NCBI GenBank assembly: GCA_019188255.1
Contig: JAETXT010000003.1
Location: 496,001 to 560,000, forward strand
Direction: 5' to 3'
Length of the DNA stretch: 64,000 nucleotides
DNA from: Verticillium longisporum
Taxonomy: Eukaryota; Ascomycota; Sordariomycetes; Glomerellales; Plectosphaerellaceae
The notes beneath the pieces were generated by a model. It made no database searches. It was given only the letters and a program-made list of their open reading frames with translations, and was not told the DNA's origin. Shown piece by piece: positions 11,058 to 20,980 of the stretch. Every line of letters begins with the position of its first letter. The first letter of the stretch is position 1. The position numbers and the translations under genes are program-made.

Positions 11058-14000
11058 TCACTGGTGGACCGCTGGTACGCACTCCATCTGCAGAAGCTTC
11101 ACGAAGTTCTGATGCTTCTGAGTCGGGAGAATCTTTGTAAGCCCATAGCTCACTATCTTGTCAGTGCTCATCCAGTCCACGGATATCTTCCCTGTCTGAC
11201 TGTTTGTCGGATCCAAAGACGATGGATGTCAACATGCTTGAGCTTCGTAGTGGCTTGAGGCCTCTCACTAGTGAGTAACAGCAGCGTTTGGCGGTTATCA
11301 CAGAACATCTGGATCGGAACCTTGCCATGAAAACGTAGCTGAAGCTCCTTGATCAGACGAAGAGTGGCAAGGTAGTTCCTCGCTGCGACACTGAGGGCCA
11401 CCAGCTCAGCTTCGGTGCTAGAAGTGACCACGGATCGCTGCTTTGTAGCTTTCCAGTCAATTGGACCTCCAAAGAGCATGGTGGTGTATCCTTGTGAACT
11501 AAATCTGGTGATGGGATCATCGCCGAATGATGCGTCGCTCGCACAATACAGCGATGTAGAATGGTCTCCTGATCCTCCGTAGGACAGCGAGAGAGTCCTT
11601 GTGCGATAGAGGTAGCGGAGACAGTGGTCTGCTGCAAGGTGATGGAGTTCTGTCGGCCTGAGCAGAGACTCCGCAAGTCTTGAGGCAGCTTTGGCCACAT
11701 CAGGTCGTGTTGTGGTTGCTGCGTAATTGATGGAACCAATTTTGCGTTGGTATAGTTGAATGGATTCAGCAGAGGCTTCGTAATCCTTTGGAGCAGGTGC
11801 TGGGTCTGTTGATAGAGGCGTCAAATGACCTCTGGTGGATGGCTGGAGGTTGAGGTCCTTCATCTTTTCAGTGATGTAGTTCTCCAGAGACAGCCAGAGC
11901 TTGCGCTGGCTACGATCTCTGACCACTCTGATGCCTAAGAACCATCTGACCTCGCCAAGTTCTCGCATCTCGAACAGAGACTTGAGCTGGCTCTTCAGCT
12001 CTTCGGCCGCTTGGCGATCCTCTTTGCGGTTCATGAGGATGATGTCGTCAACGTAGAAGAACATGATCATGCCTCTGCCCATGAAGACACAGTTATCTTC
12101 CTCGAGAGCCACGAGGCCGATCTTCCGCATAGCCTCGGACAGCAGCTTGTGCCAGAGAAGCGGTGATCGGCGCAAACCGTACAAAGCTCTCTTCAGCTTG
12201 AAAATCGTGCGCCTCTGTGGAGCGCCCTTCTTCTGTTGCATCTCCTGCATGAGATCCCAGCCCTGAGGGGCCCAGACGTAGACTGTCTCGTCGAGGTGTG
12301 CATTTGGAAAGGCGTTGACGGCATCCAACTGGTGCGTGTCTAGGTCAAACTCTGCACAGATGGCCATCAACGTTCTGAACGTCTTGGCTGCCAGTGTCGA
12401 CGCGTATGTTTCCATCTCATTCTTGGGCTGTTGGTCTCCTCGTACGCAGAGCCTGGCCTTGAACTTGGTCACGTAGCCGGTGGAGTCAACCTTGTATTTC
12501 CAGACCCAGGTCAACCCGAGAACCTTGTGTATTTCCTGGTCGACCGATTCGAAGGGGACTTGCTCGATTGTGTCCATATTTTCAATGGTGTTGACCTCCT
12601 GGACGCTTGCTTCTAGCCACTGCTTTTTGTGATCAGAATGAAGCATCTCCTTCCAGGATCTTGGCTCCGCGGGCATATCTGTTCGGAGAAGCGGTTTCTT
12701 GTTCGATGGAGTCTGAGTGTGAAAGAATGAGTATTCCACGGTCAAATGTGATGATGGAGGCATTTTCTTGCTGCGGCGGGCTCCTAGAGCCTGGTCGGTG
12801 GGGGTGCCGTCTTTGAACTGTGACGGCTTTCTGTCTCTAGCGCTCCTTCGAGTGCCTTGGATTTGTGTTGATGGCGACGGCTGTGGGGCTGGTGCCACCG
12901 ATGGTCGGGCCTCCACAGTCTCTGTCTCGTCTTCAGCTGAACTTTGATCAGCTGGTGTGTGTTGAGGTGTTGATTCAGGGCTCCGAGCTACTTCGATAGT
13001 GTCTTCAATAGCCTCTTCAGTCACTTGAATGGTGTCTGGCACGGGGATCGTGTCTTCCACAGCATCTTCAGCCCCTTGAATGGTGTCTATTACGGCATCT
13101 TCCACCCCCTCAGAGACAGCTGGCTGGCCTTGTCCAGTCTCCGTCTCTGGAGTTGGACGTGGTGACGGCAGGACATCATCTCTGCTGGCTGTGTGACCTT
13201 CCCGGGGTCGCAGTATCTCCGCGTTGATCTTTCCTCCAAGTTGGAATGTCCGGGCTTTCTCGAACAGGTCGATGGTGGCAACATCGAACTCGTCAATGTC
13301 CAGTGACGAGTTGAAAGGATTCTGGGCGTCCGCAACGGGCACGTCCAAAGCCTGGAATTCGTCCTGTAGAATTGGCTTTGGGGATTGGGCGTCCTTGAAA
13401 ACTGTGGACTCATCGAAACCCACGTCTCTTGTCCTCAATACTGCTTTCATCTCTGGAACCCAGATTCTGTATATGTTGCTGCTGTCGTATCCACAGAGAT
13501 AGCCGATGTGGGCTCTCGGAGCCAGCTTCTGCTTTCGGTTACGTCCCTCTTGGGCGTCTGCCGTGAGAGGATACGCCCTGCATCCGTATCTTCGCAGGTG
13601 AGCCAGGCCTGGAGCCGTAGTTCGAGCGGCAAGGCCCTTGGAGTTGAGCCAGTCGTTCAGCCTTCCTTCTGGTGTCGCCCACTGTAGGCGTCCCTTCGGC
13701 GTGAGATTGTGGAGATATGCAGCGGTTTGTACCACCTCTGGCCACAAATCCTCCGGGAACCCAGCAGCCGAGGTAAGGGTTCTTGCGATGGTGAATATCG
13801 TGCCTCCATTGCGTTCTGCGGCACCGTTCTGTTCTGGTGTCCTTGCGGCTGATCTCTCCAAGAGAATGCCGCGCTCTTCTGACCAAGTAACCAGATTGCT
13901 GCGTAGTGCTGAGTCCCAGTCAACTCTCAGGACCTTGATGACCAGATGGTACTGTCTCCAGAGAAACATCTCAAAGTTGATAAACGCCTGGAAGCCATCT

Positions 14001-15922
14001 GCTCTGGCAGGCAGAATCCTGACAACAATCTTCCCCGAATATGCGTCCGTTATTACAAGGCACGACTCCATGCCGTTGTACGACTTCCCAGGGCTGAAGA
14101 AGTCCAGGTTGACGCGCTCAAATGGATTCGTCGTCGTGTACGTTGGCTGTCTCCGAGATACAATCTTCTTGGATTTCGCTACCCCGCAAGACTCGCATTC
14201 GAATGTTGTTGGCCCTTTCACCCCAACTCCAGTACAGCTGTATGGCAGCTGCTGTATGGCCTCTGGGTGGGCATGAGCCAGCCGTTCGTGCCAGAGCCTC
14301 GAGTCGCTGACCATCGCGGCTCTCTGCTTCTTGGAGTGATAGAAGGAAGTGGTGCTATGTAGGGTGTTCACCGCATACTGGCCACCCTTCTCCTGAAGTG
14401 GGATCTCTGAGCCAGTGGCTGGGTTGAACAGCATGTTCCTGAGCGAGTCCAGTCCGAGTCCTTGGCGTTGGAGCTGCCTGGCTGAAATAAGCGTCGTCGG
14501 GTAGTCTTTGATGTACGAGACATCATGGCAGGTGATGCTGATGACGTTCTGCTTGCTGTCGAGGGTGTCGATGGCCATCGTGCCATGCCCTTCGACGGGG
14601 CTTGATTTGCCTCCTCCTGTGCTGTATCTTACAGTGTCGGTGGCCTCGCGAAAGTTGGTGAGGAGGTCTTTGTTGTTGGTTATATGGTTGGGTGTACCCG
14701 AGTCGATCAGGAACTCGTGACGGAGATCCCCTCCTCGGTTTGTCCGTTGAAACTCGTCCGAATCAGCGACGGAGAAGTTGCTCATGAAGTTGGTGTACTC
14801 GTCATCGCAGCTCTGTTCATCATCGTCACCGAGGAAGTTGTTAAAAGCAGAGACGGCGACTCCACTGGTGCCTCTTGCCTCCTGCCGCTTCTTTTTGTCC
14901 TCCTTGATTTTCTCGTTCCAGAATTGCAATGTGCTTGGCTTCATCCTTTTCTTCGCTTCGTCAATGTAGTCCAGCAGGCTCTGATCGGATTGATAGCTCT
15001 TCTTCCTCCGGTGTTCTGCGATATTTGGGCACAGACAGATGGGCTGACACGCCTTGGGTGCCCTCTTCTGCTGTACACAGTCGCAGAATGGTCTGCGAGA
15101 AGGCGAGCTGTTTGGCTGTTGAGGAGAGTCACGATGGGAATCCTGGGCACTCGTCCGATCACTTTGACCATTCCGGTCCTTGCCCATGAAGGTCACCGAG
15201 TCGCTGTAGAAGGACGTCTGAGATGGCTTGGTGGTGAGGCGATGCGGTTGGTAGTCTCTAAGGTAGCTCTTGTACCTCAACGCCAGTACCTTCCCTCCAT
15301 CACGATCATCCAGCTCCCGGCGAACTTGGTGGGCGCACTCTGCTTCGGCCCACCCTGGAGACACGGAAAGAATTGCCCGAAGGAATTGAACATTTTGATC
15401 TGCGGCTTCTTTAAGCTGAGGAATCCCGTGCTTCTCAACTTCGATACAGAGTAGGATGAAGTCGTCAACCCACTTCTCATGGTCCATCTTCTTGATCATC
15501 GCCATATGCTCCTCCCAGCGCTGGCGAATGTATTGTTTCTGTCCCATGTCGGAAGGGGCGAAGTGGTCCTTCAACGCCTTGAGCCACTCCTGGCTGCTTT
15601 CCTCGTTCATGAAGACGGCCGAAAGGCTCCTGTCGACTGTGTTGAGGATGTATTTCTGGACCTCCTGGAGGCCCGCTGACTCCCTGTTGTAGATGTCCAA
15701 ATGGATCTTGTACAACGTCAGCAGTGTGCTGAGATCTCGCGTCTCATCTTCGAATGACGGTGCTGTTGGCTTCTTGGCCCTCTTGGGCCGTCTGTCAGCC
15801 TCTTTGTCTGGGTCGACTAGATCCCAGGCCTCGTAGGAGGTCGCCACGGCTCTGACGGAGTTGAGCCATGTCCTCCATTCCTCCCTCCTTGTAAGTGTCA
15901 CTCTGTGCTTACCAGAGTCCAT
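11058..15922 (-). CDS. Copia gag-pol polyprotein, copy A, frameshifted near C-terminus
   Basis: Open from 15922 to a stop at 11168 (1,584 aa). Order: gag-like N-terminal half without a clear CCHC knuckle; aspartic protease with DSG at residue 407 (FLIDSGTPNHI); GAG-pre-integrase HHCC zinc site starting near 545 (LWHERLAHAHP...CESCGVAKS); integrase core with D (VNLDFF), D (VDWDSALRSN) and E near 696 (TPEQNGAAERN); reverse transcriptase with YVDD near 1290; RNase H with CASDASF and SSTEAELVALS near 1500. The last 8 residues are out of frame. From about 11189 the other frame gives KISVDWMSTDKIVSDGLTK and a further 25 residues to a stop at 11058, which is the normal Copia C-terminus. One G missing from a G-run explains this. 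Copy B has the same break. Confidence 0.93.
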
Positions 15923-16287
15923 CTTGAGGATCCCTGGGCGTTGTCGGAGACCGTCGGGGAGGTCGTTCGATGGTCGCGACTGATCGCGTGTATGTTGAAT
16001 ATCATCAATTGACCCCGCGTGTACTCAAGCCCTAGGCCACACGTCTCGGAGGTTCAATTGGTCTTGAGGAGCTGATTTCTCCTGCTTCGATGTGTCGTGG
16101 AGAGATGATCGCTCTCCTGGAGGATGTCGGTAACGGCCCTTGGCCAGTGGTCGTCAATGGCGAAACGTCGCGTCAATTGACTGTTGAAGTGCAGCGGCGA
16201 TTCAGCTGTAGACAGCTTCGCAGCAGGCGTATTGGCCGTAGGCGCCCTGCTGTAGATATCGAAGGTCAAGGAGCTGTATCGTCGCCC

Positions 16288-16298
16288 GGGCTCATAAC
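16288..16298 (-). other. Primer binding site of Copia copy A
   Basis: Coding-strand gttatgagccc directly abuts the 5' LTR. It is complementary to the anticodon arm of initiator tRNA-Met (gggctcataac), not to a tRNA 3' end. This is the half-tRNA primer type known from Drosophila copia. Confidence 0.75.
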
Positions 16299-16511
16299 TG
16301 TCACCACGGAATTGAACAAAGTGGATTGATTGTTGTTAAGGTACAAAAGGAGACTTCCAGAAGTCCAAACGAAGGTAATTGGTCAGATCCAGCATCGGTA
16401 AGGAGTCTTACCGGGGCGATAACGACAGAACAAATGCATCAAATGAGGACTCCACATTTGGGATGAAAGTACTCCTGGGTCACAGAACAGAACCTTGCCT
16501 GATCGGCAACA
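16299..16511 (-). repeat. 5' LTR of Copia copy A
   Basis: 213 bp, same sequence as 10640-10852; followed by target duplication caact. Confidence 0.97.
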
Positions 16512-16687
16512 CAACTCAAGTACCTCGAACTAAGGAGAAGCTCTTGCTACGGTCAAGTGCTTTGACACGACTCCACCTGCAACATCAAGCAACGACATCA
16601 TCGCGCTCGCCCTTGATGCGTCCTCTGCCTCTTCTTCGTCCAGAGCACTCCTGACGAGGGTCGACGCACAGCACCACACGAAAGGCC

Positions 16688-17725
16688 ATGCTGCCGCGGC
16701 TCGGCCATGGAGCGCGCGCCTCGCACCAGCTGCTATCGCTCGCGCGCCGGCCATGGCCATGCCCATGCCTACGACAGCTGGAGCACCGGTTTGAGCCGCG
16801 GCTCTCGATGCTGCAAAGTTCACGTCGTAGCTTTGCATCTACGACCTACCGCTCAGCACGCCCGTCGGCGGAGCACCGCATCGACAGATACATCCAGTCG
16901 GCCCTCGACGACATGGACGTGCGGCCGCCGAGCGCCATGCCGCGCCCCGCAGTGAGCATGACGCCGCTGATGGCGGACGCGTCGGCGCTGTCTTCGCTCG
17001 CGTCGGCGCGGTTCGCGCCGGGCCGGCACGTCGTCAAGGCCAACGACCGGGCGATCCTCGCGCCGCTGGCGCACGCGCGCAGCGTGCAGCGGCTCGCGCA
17101 CTACCGGACGCGGGCGGCGCAGCGGCCGCTGTGGATCGACTGGATCGTCTTGCAGGCCGGGTGCTCGCCGGTCGTCGTGTCGCTGGCCAAGAGGCGGATG
17201 CGGCTGGCGCTGCGGCTGGCGCTCGCGGCGCGCGGCGTGCACAAGTACGGGTGGCGGAAGGAGGCCGTCGAGAGGGCGTGGGCGGCCAACCGCGCGGCTC
17301 GGTTCGGCGGCGGTGGCGAGAAGAAGAAGAATACGGAAACGGAACAGGGGAGCAAGGGCGGTGGTGTCACGCCGCAGCAGCTCGAGGGGCTGCGCCGCGA
17401 CGCAAAGGTGCCTGTTCTGACGGGGACGGTCTGGATGACGATCAGGAAGCCACAGGAGCTCATCGGAACGCCGTTTGAGAAGCTGCGGCAGATGGCGGAC
17501 CGGCTTGTCGGCGGCCTTCTGGAGAGGCACGAGGGGGCGCGCAAGCCGGAGGGGCTGTCGAGACAGCCCAAGAAGACGGGGCGCAAGGTCGAGAGGGCGA
17601 GTCGCGGGTCGAGGAACGAAGATCTGGATGCCGAGTTTGGGGATCTGGGGCCCAACCTGACGAAGGACGACTTTTTTTTAAGGGAGTGGTGCATCATGAC
17701 CTTTCTGATGGAGGTCGAGGTCTGA
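16688..17725 (+). CDS. Unrecognised 345-aa fungal protein
   Basis: Intron-free frame with strong GC-rich codon bias. I do not recognise a family. The N-terminus is rich in Arg and Ser and lacks acidic residues (to about residue 60: MLPRLGHGARASHQ..., SSRRSFAST), which would fit a mitochondrial presequence. The middle (about 145-200) is Arg/Ala/Leu-rich and possibly helical (LAKRRMRLALRLALAARG). A conserved-looking block near 240-270 reads VLTGTVWMTIRKPQELIGTPFEKLRQM, and the tail is acidic. Copia copy A ends only 176 bp before the ATG, so the native promoter or 5' UTR has probably been displaced. The chosen start is the first ATG of the frame. That it is coding is likely; function is unknown. 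Confidence 0.65.
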   Translation: MLPRLGHGARASHQLLSLARRPWPCPCLRQLEHRFEPRLSMLQSSRRSFASTTYRSARPSAEHRIDRYIQSALDDMDVRPPSAMPRPAVSMTPLMADASALSSLASARFAPGRHVVKANDRAILAPLAHARSVQRLAHYRTRAAQRPLWIDWIVLQAGCSPVVVSLAKRRMRLALRLALAARGVHKYGWRKEAVERAWAANRAARFGGGGEKKKNTETEQGSKGGGVTPQQLEGLRRDAKVPVLTGTVWMTIRKPQELIGTPFEKLRQMADRLVGGLLERHEGARKPEGLSRQPKKTGRKVERASRGSRNEDLDAEFGDLGPNLTKDDFFLREWCIMTFLMEVEV

Positions 17726-17791
17726 GGACTGTAGGATAGCTGGACAACGGTAGATGGAGCATAGCATGGCATCGGCGTTTGGGAAAGTTCC

Positions 17792-17877
17792 CCTCAGCTC
17801 TGCTTTTCCTCCTCAGCTCTGCTTTTCCTCCTCAGCTCTGCTTTTCCTCCTCAGCTCTGCTTTTCCTCCTCAGCTCA
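17792..17877 (+). repeat. 19-bp tandem repeat
   Basis: Four full copies and a partial fifth of cctcagctctgcttttcct, just after the stop of the 345-aa gene. No coding role seen. Confidence 0.9.
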
Positions 17878-18110
17878 GCCAAGGTTCATTTCCAGAAAGG
17901 ATAGCAATGTGAACATGTTTTGATTCATTTCATAATTACTACAGATTGTTTCGTGAATGGCCATGTTCGAGGCTCTGTACAGTCAAGATTGGGAGGGACA
18001 GCGGTACGTACCTTCACCCCTTGAGTTCAAGCTCCTGCTGAGCTCCAGCTCCCGCTCCAGCCAATGAGGGGCACCGTGCACGTTTGACGTTCAACACCAC
18101 GACAAGGCAG

Positions 18111-18245
18111 CCAGCCTCGCCCACGCTGTCTCTCCATCCAGCCTCGCCCACGCTGTCTCTCCATCCAGCCTCGCCCACGCTGTCTCTCCATCCAGCCTCG
18201 CCCACGCTGTCTCTCCATCCAGCCTCGCCCACGCTGTCTCTCCAT
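18111..18245 (+). repeat. 27-bp tandem repeat upstream of chs5
   Basis: Five exact copies of a 27-bp unit beginning ccagcctcgcccacgc, ending 88 bp before the chs5 ATG, so probably in its promoter or 5' UTR. The antisense frame through it (GWRDSVGEA repeats) is a by-product of the repeat. Confidence 0.9.
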
Positions 18246-18333
18246 CAAATCATCCACCGACTGCCACTCGACATCATCGCGACCCTCGCCATCCATCCAC
18301 ACTGCAGCACCACAATCCACATCTACACACACG

Positions 18334-19649
18334 ATGCTCGTCTCATTGACGGTCGGCAAGGTCGACGCCGGCGTCACGGTGCTCCTGACGCCAGATAAGC
18401 GCCTCGTAAGTTTGCCTGCACCCATTGAATCAACGCATAGTTGTCCCCACCATCTGACGAGACAACCTAGATCGAGTTCCCCTCCATCCTGCTGCCCCCG
18501 AACATCTCCTCCGGCAGCATCGTCGACATCACCGTCGGTCGCAACAACGCATCGGAATCCGCCGCCGAGCACGCCTTCCGCGACCTCCAGGAGCGCATCT
18601 ACGACGCCTTTGGCGCCAGCGAGCCCGCCGTGCCGGTCCTGCGCTGCCGCAACGCCACCCAGACGAGCGTCGTGCTCGAGTGGGACCCCGTCGAGCTGGC
18701 GACGGCCGACCTGCTGTCGCTGTCCCTCTTCCGCAACGGCCAAAAGGCCGTCAGCACCCCGCAGCCCCTGCACATGCTCAGCACTAAGAGCAGCGGCCTC
18801 GCCGTCGCCCCGGACTCCACCTCCCACCTCGTGCGGCGCACCATCGCCGGCACCTTTGCCTCGGTCAAGGTCCACGTCCGCACCCTCAAGCTCACCGACC
18901 TCAGCGGCATCACCATCACGCCGGGCGTCATGCCGCAGCAGACGCGCGACGCCCTCGCCGCCGCCGTCGATCGCATCGGCGCCAAGATGGTCGACGGCGT
19001 CCGCATCGACACGACCCACTTTGTCACCACCGAGGGCCGCGGTCCCGCCTGGGAAAAGGCCGTCGACACGAACATACCCGTCGTCCGCCCCGAGTGGGTC
19101 GACGCCTGCGAGAAGAACGGCCGCATCCTCGGCGTCACAAAGTTCTACCTCGACGCCATGCGGCCGGGGCCCCCGACCCCGGGCCTCGAAGAGCCCTCCC
19201 AGAAGGACCTGCCTACTCCGCCACCCCATCAGCAGCAGCAGGCACCTCCAGCAGCGGCAGCGGCAGCGGCAGCGGCAGCACCAGAAACCAGTTCGGCCGA
19301 CGACGGTCCGCCTGCAGGATACTCTGCGGCGCCTGCCCCTACGAGCGGTTCGGTCAGCGGCGACGAGGACGAGGACGAGGACGAGGAGGACGAAGACGAG
19401 GAGAGGGATGGCAAGAGCAGTCCGACAGAGGGAGCCGCCGACGCGGAGCCCAAGACGCGCGCAGCCGAGCAGGATGAGCAAAAGGTGCGACTCGAGGACA
19501 AGAGCGAGCAGAACCTGGCGTTGCGACCTGGCGGGCCCAGTCAGGGCTCCCTGTCGGCGGCGGCGAGCGAGGACGGCCGCGGCGACGAGGACACGCCCGA
19601 CCAGCCCGTGTCATCGAGCAGAGCCTCGTTCCAGAACGTGGAGCTGTGA
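18334..19649 (+). CDS. chs5: Chs5-like exomer subunit (FN3-BRCT)
   Basis: Exomer scaffold that exports chitin synthase and other cargo from the trans-Golgi to the cell surface. Exons 18334-18405 and 18471-19649 (65-nt intron with GTAAGT donor) give 416 aa. The N-terminus MLVSLTVGKVDAGVTVLLTPDKRL followed by IEFPSILLPPNISSGSIVDI is the conserved Chs5 dimerisation segment. A fibronectin type III-like domain covers about 78-170 and a BRCT domain about 172-262 (PGVMPQQTRDALAAAVDRIG...IPVVRPEWVDACEKNGRILG); together these form the Arf1-binding unit. The remaining 150 residues are low complexity, Ala/Pro then Asp/Glu-rich, as in other fungal Chs5 proteins. A five-copy 27-bp repeat lies just upstream. 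Confidence 0.93.
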
Positions 19650-19874
19650 TCTGGGGGGTTTGTAGGAGCCGTCTGACAGGCCGGTCAAGGAGCGTGCTAG
19701 AAGAACGTAGATGCGAGTTATTGTCACGGGTGTGGGCGCTCCGCATGGCGCATTGAATCAGAACATGACGCATTTACTCTGGTGCCGGTGCCGACTTTTT
19801 CAAAACTCAACCTGTCTGCTTGCAAGGTATCTCGATAGTGTCAACACATGCCCGATCGGATAGTCACGCCAAAT

Positions 19875-20705
19875 CTACGGCTTGATCTCCTCGCCCTGCC
19901 AGTCCCACAGCTTGCCCCTGCCCTCGAGGCCGATGCCCGTGGTGACGACCTCGACGAGGCGCTCGGCCGCAAAGTCGGGCTCCAGCAGCCGGCCCTCGGG
20001 CACGCTGTCCCAAAAGTCGCGGCTGAGGTCCGTCTTGACGGTGCCCGGGTGGAAGGCGACGGCCACGGCATTGTCGCCGCTGCGCGTCTTGAGGTAGTTG
20101 TCAAAGCTCTTGGCGAGGCTCGACACGCCCGTCTTGCTCGACCGGTACGAGTACCACCCGCCCGCGCGGTTGTCCGTGATGCTGCCGACGCGCGCCGACA
20201 TGCTCAGCCACGTCGCGTGCCGGGGCAGCGTCACCTTGCTTTGCGCGTCCTGGTCGTTGGTGTCCGTGTCGGGGGCCGCGAGCTTGGTCGTGTTGCGCGG
20301 CAGAAACTCGTGAAAGTGCTTCATCAGCATGAGCGGGCCGAGCGTGTTGACCTGGTACGTCGCGAGCGCCTTGTCGTAGTCGACCTGCGCCGGGTTCTTC
20401 TCCGGGTGCAGGATGCCGGGGATGGCGAGGGCGAGGTGCAGGTGGTGCGTCTTGCGCGGGAAGAGGGCCGCCGCGCGCTCGGCCGCCGCCGCCATCGTGT
20501 CCTCCTTGGTCACGTCGAGGGTCACGACGTGCAGCCGGTCGGCGGCGTCCTTGGGGGCCGCCGCGAGGAACCGGTCGCGCGCCTCGGACGGCGCCGTGCG
20601 CGTTGTGGCGAGGATCGGCAGCCGCGTCGTGCGCAGGAGGTGCGCCGTCAGGGCGGCGCCGACGCCGCGGGACGACGGCGAGATAAAGATCCAGGGGCGC
20701 GACAT
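19875..20705 (-). CDS. Short-chain dehydrogenase/reductase (SDR)
   Basis: Single-exon 276-aa NAD(P)-dependent Rossmann-fold oxidoreductase; substrate unknown. Visible SDR features: N-terminal IFISPSSRGVGAAL (modified TGxxxGxG cofactor loop), LDVTKED at the end of beta-4, LALAIPGIL (NAG-like position), catalytic Ser in SMSARVGS, and active-site YxxxK in YSYRSSK, followed by FHPGTVKTDLS. Length and motif spacing match C-factor/Irc24-like classical SDRs. The ATG at 20705 sits directly before the Rossmann strand, so the start is firm. It converges with chs5. The RIP-decayed transposon nest begins 165 bp upstream. Confidence 0.9.
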   Translation of the reverse strand: MSRPWIFISPSSRGVGAALTAHLLRTTRLPILATTRTAPSEARDRFLAAAPKDAADRLHVVTLDVTKEDTMAAAAERAAALFPRKTHHLHLALAIPGILHPEKNPAQVDYDKALATYQVNTLGPLMLMKHFHEFLPRNTTKLAAPDTDTNDQDAQSKVTLPRHATWLSMSARVGSITDNRAGGWYSYRSSKTGVSSLAKSFDNYLKTRSGDNAVAVAFHPGTVKTDLSRDFWDSVPEGRLLEPDFAAERLVEVVTTGIGLEGRGKLWDWQGEEIKP

Positions 20706-20869
20706 TGCTTTGGTGCGGGTGGTGCAGTGAGTGGTATGTTTGCTGAACCTTCAATGCCTGGACGATGCTGGTGATGTGTGTAATGGAGGCTTCACAGATC
20801 AACAATCAGCAAGCTGCAGCTACCTATACATCAATCGACGCCTCCCGCCTAGCTAGAAATCGAGGTATA

Positions 20870-20980
20870 AGCTCAACTGACTATTAGGTATCGACCTAAG
20901 CTAACTATTAGGTCCTCTTTTAATTTACACTAAGCCTATCTAAGAACTAACCTAACTATTAAGGGGTACAACTATAGGGT
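20870..20980 (+). repeat. Left inverted repeat of transposon block
   Basis: About 111 bp matching the reverse complement of 31791-31898 over its whole length. Most differences are G-to-A in this copy (for example gacctaagc versus gacctgagc), the RIP direction. It contains repeated ctaactattagg motifs. Confidence 0.85.

Larger units (their letters stand above)
10640..16511 (-). mobile_element. Full-length Ty1/Copia LTR retrotransposon, copy A
   Basis: A 5,872-bp element with two 213-bp LTRs (TG...CA) that look identical by eye, flanked by a perfect 5-bp target duplication caact (10635-10639 and 16512-16516). It encodes one gag-pol polyprotein on the minus strand. Domain order integrase before reverse transcriptase marks it as Copia, not Gypsy. 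The primer binding site touches the 5' LTR (16288-16298) and a G-rich polypurine tract touches the 3' LTR (10855-10861, minus strand). Matching LTRs and target duplications indicate a recent insertion. Unlike the AT-rich blocks nearby, it shows no RIP-type mutation. A second copy of the same length is at 46391-52262. Confidence 0.97.

Noticed and set aside
13638..15454. Several 100-256 aa frames opposite the Copia polyprotein
   Set aside because: Antisense shadows, repeated exactly in the second copy at 47448-49264.
18027..19481. 484-aa antisense frame over chs5
   Set aside because: Lies opposite a well-supported gene; its repeat segment is the 27-bp minisatellite read backwards.
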